From Agriotes lineatus (Eukaryota; Arthropoda; Insecta; Coleoptera; Elateridae), in contig OW679200.1 of the NCBI GenBank assembly GCA_940337035.1, positions 20,501,090 through 20,565,089 on the forward strand: a stretch of DNA of 64,000 bases. Reading direction: 5' to 3'. The position numbers were made by a program, and so were the translations under genes. Under the pieces are notes generated by a model. It did not search any database. It was not told where the DNA came from and saw only the letters and a list, made by a program, of their open reading frames with translations. The stretch's first letter is position 1, and each line of letters opens with the position of its first letter. This document shows positions 1 through 11,939 of this stretch, in pieces.

Positions 1-1700
1 TAATTAAATTACTTGTTCCAAAAATGTGAGGTTAAACTTTCTTAAATATAACTAGACCAAAAATAATATAATTTCTAAATATAAAAGCCGAAAACGTCGA
101 GTACTCAAATCAATTCAAATTTGGAAAACTTAATATTCTAAATGTTCTCTAAATCTAAAATACAGTGTTTTATTCAAATTTTGCCGTACCAAACAGTTAT
201 TAAAATACACTAATCTTCTCGAAGATAAACTCGTACCTGAAGTGTGTTTCTATATCAGCTCCAAACTGATTTCAGTCGTCAAGAATCTCCTTTAACATGT
301 CGAAGACCCATAAAAACTCGTTGTAGCTGACGTGACCGTTTAATATTTTGTTAAACGGTAGTGCAGCATGCCACAAACACAAACACTCGCACTAACTGAT
401 GACTTAAACACCAATAACCACTTGAAATGGTTTCTATTAATCTCCAAATCGCTATGCGAATAATAATTGTGACTCCTTTGTCAGACTTTGATGGTGTAGA
501 AGGCTATTCTTGCTAACACGTACCAAACTTCAATATTATTCTCACAATTAAAGGGATATTAGACCTTTAACGTGACTAATTAGAATGAGATTACTCAAAA
601 TATAGAAACTTTTTCAATTGCAGTAAACCACCCTCTGGTTGCTAATATTTACTGCCACCAGCTATTCACTTACACTTGTTATCACATGATACCCTTTAGA
701 TATCTGGATATTAATTGAAAATAATTAAGCATTCTCACAGCATGTTACATTACAAATGACAGGCATCTAAGCGCCGATAATGTTGCACATTGTATTAAAA
801 TAAATCGAAAACTATTAATTATAATTAATTGTAGAAAGACAGCATGAGAGCCATTTAATAAGGAACGAAAAATATATCTTTCTTATATAATCATGCTAGA
901 AGAAGAAGAAGAAGAAGAAGAAAAAGGAAAAACGTTAATTGGGAGATGCTTACCATTTTAGAAGTAGATGAATATTAGAAAACAATGGCAGTGCTAATAG
1001 TATTCTCAAGAAATATAACGTAATGTATCACAATTCCTATCATTTGTGGTGTCGTGTTAGTTATTTTATTTGTATTACACAACTTGTTAAAGTTTCTCAC
1101 ATTTATCATTTCTAGTTTAATTCTGTTTATGTGAATGTTATAAGTGTACTAATTCTACTTGTATTTAGACGTTTATTGATTCTCGAACTAACTTTAACTT
1201 CTTTGTAACCCTTTCTTCTTTGGATTGGACTTAGACTTTATTAGCTAACAAGGTACTTCTGCCAGGCATCTTTTTAAACAACTATCTTTTTTAAAGTAAT
1301 TAAGTGGTTTAGGTCAAAAATAATGTTGAAATATAAATTAAAATCAAGGGAAGTAGAAGTGCATTCAGCAAGATGTAAACAATAAAAATTAATGTACAAT
1401 TAATTCAGCTAAATACTCGTAACTACAAATATTATTCCTCGGATTACAAAATACCCTCATAAAAGCCAGTCAATAGCTAGTTTATAACATATCCGAATGA
1501 ACTTTGGATTTTTCAGTATTGTTTTGTTTCATGACACTGCTTCAAAATACTCTCTGTTTGAGGGAAAAAATCTCACCACCAAAACGCAAAGAAATGTACA
1601 GGGAGTACTGAAACTAGTGATGTGCATTAGTAGAAAATAACAAAAAATGTTAGGGTGAAATCAGTTTTATCTTTCGACACATGTTCCTGTGAGCTTAGTA
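1..1700. other. AT-rich stretch without recognisable genes
   Basis: I see no reading frame with protein-like content and no terminal inverted repeats. The only simple feature is an (AGA)n microsatellite at about 898-925. Retrotransposons elsewhere in this window end in the same triplet, so it could be a tail, but no recognisable retrotransposon sequence precedes it. Confidence 0.5.
898..925. repeat. (AGA)n microsatellite
   Basis: Roughly nine uninterrupted AGA triplets run into an A-rich stretch. It resembles the (AAG)n tails of the non-LTR elements further along, but the body of an element cannot be seen next to it. Confidence 0.8.
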
Positions 1701-1746
1701 CATTATGTCAATGGTATTCAAGGGCGGTTAAATTATTTTTTTTGTA

Positions 1747-1946
1747 TTCGCTCCCCAAACTGGTTACTTTGGAAACTGTCTAGGATCCTCAAAATGGCCA
1801 TTTAGAGGCCTTGTACTTAAAGTCGTCATGGCAACATTTTAGCGGACTCAAACATTAGTTGCCATGACGATTTTAAGTACAAGGCCTCTAAATGGTCATT
1901 TTGAGGATCCTAGACAGTTTCCAAAGTAACCAGTTTGGGGAGCGAA
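1747..1946. mobile_element. Palindromic (foldback) MITE with 89-bp arms
   Basis: The left arm (1747-1835) and right arm (1858-1946) are near-perfect reverse complements, separated by a 22-bp loop. The outermost bases read TTCGCTCCCCAAACTGG on the left and its complement on the right. Weaker complementarity continues outside into flanks rich in CG. There is no reading frame. The symmetry is that of a foldback element or MITE. The superfamily is not clear because I do not see a clean target duplication. Confidence 0.8.
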
Positions 1947-2053
1947 AAATACATTTTCGCGCGGCCTCCTAATATAATGCCGCGTTAATGGTAATTGAAA
2001 CTTCATATTATAATGTTTGGAGAGCTAATACAAAAAAACGTTGTATGCAACAC

Positions 2054-2164
2054 GTCCTCAAATGGCTTTAGAGGACTCATCTTCATATTACGGACTCGGC
2101 TGCGCTTCGCTCCGCCTCGTACGGAAACATTACGACTCGTCCCGTAAAGCCTTGCTTTGAGGAC
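2054..2164. mobile_element. CpG-rich imperfect palindromic element
   Basis: The outer bases GTCCTCAAA...GGCTTTA (2054-2070) pair with TAAAGCC..TTTGAGGAC (about 2145-2164). Between them lies a CpG-rich core (about 2090-2140) with the inverted words TACGGACTCGGC and GCCTCGTACGG. The core contrasts sharply with the AT-rich surroundings. Similar CG-rich cores occur in the palindromes at 46.9, 56.0 and 60.3 kb, which suggests a common MITE architecture. No coding capacity. Confidence 0.55.
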
Positions 2165-2261
2165 TAGTTACATAAACTACTATTATAGATCGATTCGTTA
2201 AGGTCTTTAAAATAGTTGTTCATTTCGTTGATTATTTCCTCATTTCTTTGAAATTCCTTAC

Positions 2262-3198
2262 CTGTCAGGAATTTGTACACATTTGAGAGCAAAAAGGTGC
2301 GAATACGGGGAATGGGGCATCAATCATTGGAAATGCAGTGTAGCAAACCTTCGGTGGTAGATTTGGCGGCATGGCGCGGGGCGTTATGACGATAGAGTAA
2401 AATATTTTTGCGTACCAGTAGCAGCATCCAGCACGTGTAATATGGGGTCTCGTGTTGTCATGTTGCAAAAAAAAAATGCCAGAACTTAGCAATCAACGTC
2501 TTTTGTTTCTCATGGCAGGCTTCAGACGGTTCTTTAGGAGTTCTGAGTATGTGGCACTACTAACAGTAATCTCATTGCTCATGTATTTTTCCAAAATTCC
2601 TCCTCTTGCATCTCTAAAAAGAGTCGGCATAACTTCTCCTGCCGAAAGCTGTGTACGAAATTATGTGGGTTTTGGCGAACAGCCATTGTTTGCTTGCTCT
2701 CTTAGTTTCGGATGGACAATAGTACACTCAAGACTGATACTCAGTCACAATCCTTACCAGAAAGGTATCTTCTTCACAAGCATCAACATGTCATCGTTTC
2801 AGTTCTGGAGCCTATTGCTTTGGCACTCACCTTGCTGACACTTTATGGAACTGGGGGATGTCATGTATAATGTGATGTAAAGAACCATAACTCATATTTA
2901 AAGCTTCATCGAGTTACTTAAGGATAACCCGACCATTTTCTTTGAAGGCTTCAACTGGCGCACTCAATTCAGGTCTCACAACACGGTTTACTTGGCCAGT
3001 TCGGAGAATCAGCTATCGAAATCACCAGTTCTTTGAACTGGTTGTTCCATACATACACTTGTTGGAGTGACAAACATGAATTTCCATATTGTACCTTTAT
3101 TTTACGATGGATATCAATGGTTAAACCCCTTCACTGTGCAAGAAACGAATAACAGAACGTTGCTCCTTCCTGGTTTAATGCTCTGGTGAAGTTGCCAT
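2262..3198 (-). pseudogene. Degenerate mariner transposase
   Basis: Read on the minus strand, with several frame changes and stops, this follows a mariner transposase from end to end. Near 3196-3050 is the N-terminal helix-turn-helix part (KEQRSVIRFLHSEGV, then YGD-like and VY.W-like residues). Near 2700-2580 is a middle block (ESKQTMAVRQNPHNFVHSF) that normally follows the first catalytic motif. At about 2440-2466 is the second catalytic motif (LQHDNTRPH). The end (PHSPYS...HLFALK, about 2300) lacks the residues carrying the third catalytic D. The span of about 935 bp matches the usual length near 1 kb for this family. It is inactive: many stops, and the first catalytic DE motif is not legible. 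Confidence 0.75.
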
Positions 3199-3617
3199 CT
3201 TCAAACTGTCTAAAAAATGTCAATTGTTTCTACGACATGTCGTTAGCAAGGCCCCCAAAAGGGGGTAAAATACCTAGGCGCCACTACTTTTGGAATAATA
3301 ATAATACTGAGCGATTTCTTTAAAGTGGAAAGAGAAAATCACCAGTAGGTGTGTTGTTGATACTGCTGCAGCGACGTCCTTCCTTGCGCTATTCCGGATG
3401 GAACTTACCTTAAGTGATTTCCTACAGCTAGAATCTTCTACACTTAAATACAGGAAAGAACGCATGCAACAACCGTCAAAACCAAGAAAACATAGAATAA
3501 TTAAAATTCAAAATACTAACGTCAAACACAAAATTAGTATGTACAATGAAATCATCTGATTTAATTACTTGAATTCTAAGTCCTACATGACGTCGTGGTG
3601 TTCTTCAAACTGTTAAA

Positions 3618-3958
3618 TAATATTCTCGTTCGGTAATCTTAATTTAACTATTTACAGGATTATGAATTCGTAAAATGATAATGACGGTAATAATCTCATT
3701 CGGTATTTTTAAATTAACTATTTACAGGATTATGAATTTGTGACTGATAATGACGATAATATTCTCATTGGGAATTTTAATTTAACTATTTACAGGATTA
3801 TGAACTCGTGAAATGATACTGACGGTAATATTCTCATTTGGTATTTTTAATTTAACTATTTACAGGATTATGAATTTGTAACTGATAATGACGATAATAT
3901 TCTCATTCGGAATTTTAATTTAACTATTTACAGGATTATGAATTCGTGAAATGATACT
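3618..3958. repeat. Five-copy tandem repeat, 69-bp unit in a 138-bp dimer
   Basis: Five tandem copies begin at about 3621, 3691, 3760, 3829 and 3898. Each holds the core TTTAACTATTTACAGGATTA (AAATTAACTA... in copy 2). Copies 1, 3 and 5 carry a GAATTCGTRAAATGATA or GAACTCGTGAAATGATA variant. Copies 2 and 4 carry GAATTTGTRACTGATAATGA. The array therefore has a two-unit (138-bp) higher-order period, as in young minisatellites that grew by dimer duplication. No coding frame spans it. Confidence 0.9.
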
Positions 3959-4068
3959 AAATATTTTGTCGTTATCTAAACGCTTTATGAGGTCTTTTAA
4001 ACGTACGTCACTTAATTTGCTTCCGCGATACTATTTCACTTAGCGAAAATAATGGGCGTCTACATTAA

Positions 4069-5021
4069 CCCTAGTAACCCACAAAATTGAGAGCACGCCG
4101 AGTACCAAAATGGGTAATTTTTGACCCACTGAATAATTTTGCTGTTTATAATTGTTTAAAACATTTTTTTGCTTTCCTTACATATACAAAATATCTAATA
4201 CGTTTATCATACATACATAATAAATAAAAAGTGAAAATACATCAAGAACAGACTGTACATTCATACTGCATTGTGGAAGTCCTTCTTTTTCAAGAAGTAT
4301 ATTCACTTGTTTAGATTTCAGTTTTGGATTGGACACATATGTCCACATTCTTCCATCTATTTTGTCATTATTAGCTCCAACAACAAGTTCATTATCCGAC
4401 TCTTCAGAACCGGAAACTTCACTTCCAAATTCACTGTCACCGATTCTCCAAACTTCTTCATTATCGTCTACTTCGCTGCACACTTCAGGAACGTCTTCGT
4501 CACTATAATCACTTTCTTTTAAAAGCTTAGCTAGTTGCTCGTCCGTTAGCGGAATTTTATTTGGATCCATTATGATCAAATGACAGCAAACTGAAAGTAA
4601 ATTTTGAATCCTGCTTTTATATAGACATACGACAAATATGTATAATTCCTGTAAATTCCCCAGACATATCTTACCAATAAAATTCATGCATGCGGCGACA
4701 TGCACGAACAGGTAAAATTCGCCATACGGCACTTTACAATGAAATTCATGCATGCAACGACATGTACGAGCAGGCATAAAACATTAATTGACTACAATAC
4801 GCGAAGTACCGAAATGGGTCAAAATTGACCCTTCACGCAAAGAAAGTAATAAGAAATTTCAGGTACCAATTTTTAAATTGTATTGTATTGCATACGGTGA
4901 CAGACAGCATAGGAATAGCATATCTAGAAGCCCAACGACGTAATAGCACCTGAAAAAAAATGACACAAGAAAAGTCGAATCCTGGGTCATTTTTGACCCG
5001 GTTTTTTTGGGGTTACTAGCG
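4069..5021. mobile_element. Non-autonomous piggyBac element, 953 bp
   Basis: The element is bounded by TTAA on both sides (4065-4068 and 5022-5025), the hallmark target of piggyBac. Its ends are inverted: CCTAGTAACCCACAAAA on the left and the complement of GGGGTTACTAGC on the right. Subterminal words of the type GGGTCAAAATTGACCC recur near both ends (about 4110, 4815, 4985). Two direct copies of a block starting AAATTCATGCATGC lie about 61 bp apart at 4678 and 4739. Inside lies an N-terminal transposase fragment. The size (an intact element is usually 2.4 kb or more) shows an internal deletion. Confidence 0.85.
4178..4570 (-). pseudogene. piggyBac transposase N-terminal fragment
   Basis: From the ATG at 4570 the minus strand reads MDPNKIPLTDEQLAKLLKES, then a strongly acidic stretch (SDEDVPEV, EVDDNEEVW, SEVSGSEESDNE). 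Acidic, low-complexity N-termini like this precede the DDD catalytic core in piggyBac transposases. The frame then runs through WTYVSNPKLK and, after about residue 105, becomes a hydrophobic tail not expected of the family, ending at 4178. The catalytic core is absent. The frame is open further upstream to 4777, but that part reads through the subterminal repeats, so I prefer the internal start. Identity rests on the enclosing element as much as on the protein. Confidence 0.6.
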
Positions 5022-5025
5022 TTAA

Positions 5026-8000
5026 TATTAATTTTACACAGTACCTTCTAATATCCTTGCTGCGGCTTGAGTTGCTTGACGTCTTTCCGGAAACGCGCTT
5101 GGATGAGTCGCTGCAGTGTTGCAGAAGAATGATGGATTGCGAGAACTTGGTCTTAGTGTTTAGTCCCTTGTGAAGGAAAATTCCGGAGTGCGTCGATATG
5201 ACAATACAAAAATCCGGTAAACAATCCAGGTTAAATGACTCAAATCGATTCCGTTTCGTAAATTAAATCCTGCAGAGCGGATTGAGAAAATATCTCCAAT
5301 TAGAACGGTCGTGGTCAAAACACGCAAAGAACTCGGCACCAACTTGCTTCGATGCGGCCGCTGAAGGAACTGCCTCTGTCAGAAAAAGTGTGACCCTTTT
5401 TAAAAAATTTGAAAGTGTTGTGGCGGGGAAACAATTAGATATTTCCGACTATTGGCTTAAAATGGTGCATGCCCTTCATTCGGCGATGTCATTGGCTGAC
5501 ATGCTACTCGGGGGATAAGCTGACTGATTTTGTGCGAGAATCAATTTACTGCTGAACACGTGTTAGTTTTATGCTCATATATCAATCTTAGAATGACTTT
5601 TACGATATTTTTAATGGCCTAACGAGCGTTTTGATTGACATCTCGAAATTATCTGCTCAATGTGTGTTCTCTAGCCCATATCTTAATGTTTAAGTGACTT
5701 TTTACTGCCTTTTGACTGGTTTATGAGGCAGCAGCTGGTCGCTTTGGAACGCAATGAACTGCAACTGCAAACTTTTGCGCTTGTCAATTTGATTAATTTA
5801 TGAGAGAGCGGTGGCTTGAACACGTGTAACGGAATATATGCTGCAGAAGTTGACATCAGCCTAACAAATGGGAGTCATCTTCACAGCTCTGACGTCCGCG
5901 CGTAAAAATGAGGCCCTACTTGTTCACTGTTTGTAGTTATGAGGCTATTGCCCCATCACATTCACCGTATCAAGTTTCTGGCGTTAAACGCTGCTTTGCA
6001 AGGTATTTCATCATAGCACGATTTTTCCAAAGTGAGAACACCTTAACTCATTTAATCGGTTGTCAAGACTAAACTGCTTGACAGACTGTCGGGAATGTTT
6101 GCTTTTGTTATTATGATTGAGAAAAACAAAACATGTAAACGATCCAATACCACCGCCATCTGTACATCTTTCAACGAACATTTCATACACTCCTCGTATT
6201 ATAAATATCAGACTTATTTTTCACATTTTGCACAGTATTTCGTCAATATCAATACGGCGATATACGTAAAACAGTCATGAATAATAGAACATCTTGCAGA
6301 AACTAGCAATACGCTAATCCGCTTCTTCAAATTTTCAATCTCAAAAGTTTTTGTTGTGATTTTATATATTTATTATGCTGAACTTCAATAAAAGATTGAA
6401 CTAGATTAACATTTCATATTTATTCCTTTGTATTGCATTAGCGCTAAAGCTATTAGCTCACGTTTCCTAGAACATTTCAACTACAATAATAGAACTCCCA
6501 GGATTTGCGTTTACAATGTTACTTCGTATTATACTATTGAATTTCAGCTACACTATAATTCATTGCTGGTGTAAAGCACGGAGTTCTATTTGCGTTTATC
6601 TTTATGGTCTTGTTCGGAAGCTCATCTGGGCGAGTTTTAGTGAAAAACATCATAAATTCCCATGAAGCCTGTCTTATCCTCGCTGCTATTATCCGCTATT
6701 AGGTGTTGTCAGTACCATCTAAGTTATTCCCGCATCTATCATTTGTCCGTTCCATTCAAGAATTTCTAATACAATTCTGTGATAGAATAATTCTCTTCTT
6801 AGTAGTTTAGTAGCTCGTGTAACGGAAAATTAGATACAGTTTCGCTTATGAAACGGCGGTAATTGTTAAACGTCGCCTTCGTCGCTTTCTTCTACTTATC
6901 CTATGAAATTGGAATTAGACAAGTATTACCAACTGAGCAATATGCTGGAAGGAATTGCTTATTGGTCACAGTTATTACAGGGGTGGACTAAAATTACTTT
7001 GAATTTTAAATCGTTGTTGGGTAATAACAAAATTTTAATAGAAAAATATTAAGTTGATGGAAAGGTCTCCAGCTGTAAAATACTGTAGCCAGTCCCAATT
7101 ACTCTTTCTATAATAATAATGATCAATTATTGTTACAATTGGATCACAGTGTTTTGGAAATCCTTAGCTTAATGTAATATTTAGCTACTTCCTCTTAAAT
7201 AAAACTATTGAATTGTTCGGTTTGGTAATTACTATTAACGTTCTAATGGAATAACTAATTAACGGTTCTCGCAATTATTTTCTGCTTAATGTTAAGCTAT
7301 TGTTAATAAGCAATTTCCGGCTGTTGCATAAATTCCAGGAATAATTACCTGGCAGTTTTGTTTTGACTACAAAGCAAACGATGCTGTGGTATTTGGGGCT
7401 GGTCCGATTCTGTTCTGTAACTAACCACTCGTAGGTACGACACTTGACAAGGTAAGAGTTTTGATCTAAAACGATTTATAATTACTTTCACATCGCTCCG
7501 TCTGCTTATTGAGCTTATTAAGAGTGTAATCTATTATAGTATAAATTGGAACGGCTTTTTATGTAATTTTTTATGACTTACTGTTGTAGGGATACAAACA
7601 CTGCAATAGAAAATTTTAAAGCAGGTTGAAGCTGTTATTTGTTTATCAGATTTTACTCGTACTTTTAGGACGCTAGGTAATGCATCTCATTACTACATTC
7701 ATTTTTCTAAACTAGCTGATAGCCAAAAGTTATCGAACATATACGTTGCTGCTAACGAATTTAATGCTGAGAAATATTAAATGCAAAAATCGATTGTAAA
7801 CCAATTATGAACAGTCGCAGATAAAATTTAATGTGTTATATAATGGATAATGTATTATTATAATAGTTGTGTAATTAGAATTACATAACACTTTATACAC
7901 GTTATGATAGTAAGGCTGTTATACCACTTGTTACATAAATATTTATAAAATTTTCTGTTTTTAAGTCATTAGAACATTAATTTCACTTTTAGTTGCCGAT

Positions 8001-9550
8001 ATTAAATTCCGCCGATTTACTTTGGATTTAGACAGAATGTTATTGCCAATGGAAAATCGCAAGGAAATAATACACAAATAATTAAGCCTCATATTTAAAA
8101 ATAGCGGTTTGTAAAATAACCTGTTCAGTCATTGCAGTATCAACTTGTGATAATTTTATACAAGAGTGTTTCTCCATCAAACTCGGACTATATGTATAAG
8201 CATTATGTGTTAAATAACAATAGTAGATGAGAAGATCTGTATGCCTAATTTCCAGAAATTTTGCGCACTTAATTATCTGTAATATGCAGGGGAGCGTAAT
8301 GTAAGTCGCGAGGTATCAATGGTCCTCGACACCGAAAGGTAAAAGAGGCTAATAGATAATGATAAATGATGATTATTTATATGTTCAACCGCCCACTGTG
8401 ATACACGTTAATCACTCCACGGTGTAATTATATCTAGTACAGAATTGATATTGCATCTATCTATACTTTAGTTGAACATCCGAAGCTATTGTTCATACGA
8501 AATGTATTCCTAAAACTATTCATTTTGTAAAAAATAATAGATCTGTTGCGGATTGAACGCCGTCGTGTATTTCAGGTAGCCTAAATAGTTTCTCTTGAGT
8601 ATGAATGCGTAGCAACCTTTTCTCCGACTTCCATTTCTTTTTCGGAAGAGTTGAGGATTCTTGATTTCACTTTCGAAGCTTAACGACGTTTTTGTTCGGG
8701 ATTTTCTGTACTTTTTGAGCGGAGTTTCTCGAAAAAAATCGTTAACATTACGAGGCAGAGTTGGTCTCATTGGTTTAGTGATTGCTGCACCTATCTGGTT
8801 ACCTCAAGATGTAATAGCATTTCGAAAATAATGCATCTGTTGACCGCTCTTAATCTAAGGTAGGATTTAGTAATCTATGCTTTCACATGGTCTAATGCTC
8901 TGTCGAATTTATTTTTAGGTCTTTTTTGTTTTCCTTTTTCTCTTCTCCTCTTTTTTCTTATTTGTTGCATTTTTTATTTGAGTGTTTACTCCGATATTTT
9001 AATAGGGTTTTGGGGATTCACCATGCTGTCTGTCTAAAAACGAGGATGCGTGAAGCAGTTTCATGTTGCTCTCTTGTCCACCGGCTAGATTGCAAATTTG
9101 ATATCATGATTTCTAAATTTTCATATACATGTGACAGCTATAAAGGTGAGAACTTCAATTGTTCCAATCTTTCTCCCACCTGTAAGCGCGTTTACGCTTC
9201 TTGTTGAGAGTGAAATACATGTACTATTGAATCATGGAAATCGCTTATCATAGATCTTAAATTGTTTATCGAAACTTTTATAAGGAGCAAACAATGATGA
9301 GTTATTTGCTGATTTAACTTGATTTTACATTTAACTTTCCATTTCTAAAGAGCAGTTAGCGAATCATTTTACTGACATATGTGTGCCATCCGGATATTAT
9401 GCGAAAAACTTGCCTTTTTCTTAATACGATTATTTCTACTTTTTCTGTATTTGTGTTCGATCGGGGAGGCTTGTTATCAAATAGCCTTTTAGGAGTGCCT
9501 AATGGATTTCACTTCAATTTAAATTTTTACACTTCGCTCAGTCGATTAAA
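5026..9550. other. Largely unique AT-rich sequence, no gene recognised
   Basis: The frames here are short and not protein-like, with one exception. At 5282-5518 a 78-codon frame on the plus strand (MRKYLQLERSWSKHAKNSAP...) has a mixed composition but no family I recognise. Likewise a Lys/Arg-rich 84-codon minus frame at 8516-8770 is unidentified. I see no terminal inverted repeats or retrotransposon motifs. Confidence 0.4.
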
Positions 9551-9790
9551 TGCTCTTCTTCTTCTTCTTCTTCTTCTCCTTGGCCTGTTGCTACCAGATT
9601 AGGAGTCGCTTCATCTTTTCCGCGGCCTTACTATACTTCGTCTTCCTTTAGGTGAAGTCTCCCTGGCTCTTCTTACTAGGCGGTCTTCGTGCATTCTGGT
9701 GATGTGGTTATTCCATTCATGTCGGGGCTTAGTTACTCAATCCCCGATCTTTTGGATTTGGCATTGCTCTCTTATAGATTCGCTTCTTCT
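9551..9790 (-). pseudogene. Non-LTR retrotransposon 3' end (reverse transcriptase C-terminus)
   Basis: A (CTT)n run at 9551-9577 marks the 3' tail of an element lying on the minus strand. Reading on that strand, the sequence gives HEWNNHITRMHEDRLVRRAR, then GRRSIVRPRKRWSDS, just before the tail. This is the conserved C-terminal region of insect endonuclease/reverse-transcriptase elements (a W-N-x-H-I-x-R-M helix followed by a G-R-P-x-K-R-W motif). The rest of the element is missing (5' truncation). The same 3' family appears on the plus strand at about 20850-21160 and 40420-40610. Confidence 0.6.
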
Positions 9791-9934
9791 GATTAAATGC
9801 GCTTTTACTTAATAAAACCGTATTCATCTATATATTCGCACCCTACTTTCTTACGCAGTGCTTATGTAATTTATATTTCAAGTACTTACGTAAGAACATG
9901 TCTTTTGATATATTATGATTGATTTTTCTTGAAA

Positions 9935-10530
9935 TGCTTATCCTATATGGATGTTGGCTATTAAGTTTGATCAGATAATTCTATCGACTGCTGAACGGAA
10001 CAAGTTATTCGATTCCACTGTCTAAGATTCTTTATCCAAGATGTTCGGCGACGACCAGGACTCCTTTTCCTTTAATCTTGCCCTGAAGGGTTAGTTGGAG
10101 AAGGTGGTATTTTTCGTTATGCATGATGTGCTCAAAGTATTGTAATTTTCGGTTCCTTACTGTACACTATAGTTCAAATGTGCAGAGGTGCCTGCACGAA
10201 GCTCCGGTTAGAGTCCAACCATCCGCGCCGTATATAAAACATAATATCGGAGGGGTCTTATTTGCAGTTGTATGTTCAGGCTGAGATTTCATAGAGATTT
10301 TCGCTTACAATATTGAGGACACTTCTAGCATTTCCTATTCTAGATCTGATTTTGCATGTGTGTTCCCAGTTTTTATTAAAGTTACATCCGAAATAAGTAA
10401 CTTTTTCTATGTGTATTTATAATGTTGTTTTTGCTCACTATCATTATTTGTATGTTGTGATCGTTGCCGTTAATAAATGTACTACTGATTTTTGACATTA
10501 ACCGCAGTTTTTTCTTGGGAATTTATTATC
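9935..10530 (-). pseudogene. Non-LTR retrotransposon relic, C-terminal part
   Basis: With frameshifts, the minus strand reads YFGCNF/YLGCNF-like, then NWEHTCKIRSRIGNARS and, further on, KLQYFEHIMHNEKYHLLQLT, LQGKIKGK and a short NIHIG-like end. These are the thumb and post-RT stretches of the family seen at 24352-26190 (YLGHVMRGKKYKLLQAILQG there). About 600 bp remain. This copy has more stops than the 24-kb one, so it looks older. Confidence 0.55.
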
Positions 10531-10559
10531 TCTTAGTAACCTGTTTTATGTCGTAAGTC

Positions 10560-11765
10560 GACTACTCCGTATGGTTCAGCAAAGCGTGTTACGGTAGTTG
10601 TTGACTTTGACGCCTACACTATTAATTTACCGCTACTTATAAGAACTAGATAAATTTATTACGCATTTTTGATGCCTTTTACCACTATACGACCTTCTAG
10701 TTGAAGTAGTTGTTTATAGTACATTACATAAGTCGAGCGAGTTATGTGCGCTAGTTGTTGCACGACCATAAAAAAAATTGTTACGACTATATTTGAAAGG
10801 ATTTTAAATAAAATACCTGAAAGAGAACGTTTTTTCCATACGTTTTAATAATATAGACGAGTTTAAAAACTGCATTCGTGCCGAAATTGAAGATATCTTC
10901 GAAGAAATTATGTGTAGTCATGGTAAACTTCACTCAACGGCTTCAGGCTTGTATTGAAAAAAATAGTAGTCAATTGAACATTTTGATAGTAGGTTATAAA
11001 ATTCAAATGTTTATAGAACATTTGTGATAAGAATAAGTAATATGTTTCGCTTTGTTCAAAAGTTATGGCGAACCCTGTAGAATACACCTGGGGTATGACA
11101 TCCAATAAAGAAATTATTAATAAAACATAAACAGCGAGACAAGATCATTTAGATCTTACAGAAAAGATCTCGCAGAATATATATTGTGTGCTAAGTTCGA
11201 ACACGATAATATAATAGAATTATACTTAACACGCCCGTCATATGACGGGAGAAGAAGCAACCATCATTAACTGTTCCAACCACGAAAGGTGTTTTACTAC
11301 GTTCAGTCTTTCTTTTTTACTATTTTATTCTTTCTGGCTGGTGCGCCTACTTCTCGGGTACTCTTCTATACACCACCTATCCTAGAAAAATTCTTTAATC
11401 TATCTTTACCAATTATTTGGATCAGTACCTGTAATAAAATGAATAAAAAGTCGTTCTATAATAAGTGTACGATTTGGTACAATTAAATGACTTATTTAAA
11501 CACATAAAGACTAAAAGAAGACAGGATTCGGGAGCACTAAAGTTTGTGCCATTGCCATTATATGGCCCTGAAGTAAGGAAACCCGATTCTAGCTTCACTA
11601 GCTTTTATATATAGGACATATAAACTCGTCTGGCTATTTTTAAAACATATCATGTTTCTAGATATAAAAATTGTCCTATCATATAGAATAAAATGAAATA
11701 AAGTGATGATAAACTACGGAACCTACACAGTAAACCAAACGTAACAGTAGGAATCAGGTCCCAAG
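10560..11765. other. AT-rich stretch, no gene seen
   Basis: Nothing recognisable is present apart from a perfect 16-bp palindrome at 11234-11249. The small open frames at 10908-11105 and 11289-11486 are composed of common AT-derived residues (N, K, I, F, Y, L) and look like chance frames. Confidence 0.4.
11234..11249. repeat. Perfect 16-bp palindrome
   Basis: CCCGTCATATGACGGG is identical to its own reverse complement and contains two CpGs in AT-rich surroundings. It could be a protein-binding dyad or the end of a lost element; nothing adjacent decides. Confidence 0.7.
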
Positions 11766-11769
11766 ACTC

Positions 11770-11935
11770 GCAGAAGGGGGCGCAACCAAAATTGTATTGG
11801 AAGGTAGTATAAAATGCATAACAAGAGGAACACCGACGAGAAAATTAGTACAAAATGCAGAAAGAGACCTATAAGAGCTCAACATCAGAAACTGGTTAGA
11901 AAAGACAAGAAAGAACAACATTAGCACATATTATT
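11770..11935 (+). pseudogene. Possible non-LTR retrotransposon C-terminal fragment
   Basis: The plus strand reads IVLEGSIKCITRGTPTRKLV, then NAERDL.ELNIRNWLEKTRKNN. The G-x-P-x-R-K, D-L, N-W-x-E-K spacing resembles the extreme C-terminus of insect reverse-transcriptase elements (GRPRKRW...EDL...NWREKA). It is short and decayed, so this is a tentative call. Confidence 0.35.
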
Positions 11936-11939
11936 TTTA

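Noticed and set aside
3618..3958. CRISPR-like array
   Set aside because: The repeats are contiguous without unique spacers and the DNA is eukaryotic; it is a minisatellite.
8758..8810. tRNA-like box A (TGGTTTAGTGATTGC)
   Set aside because: No box B follows at a plausible distance.
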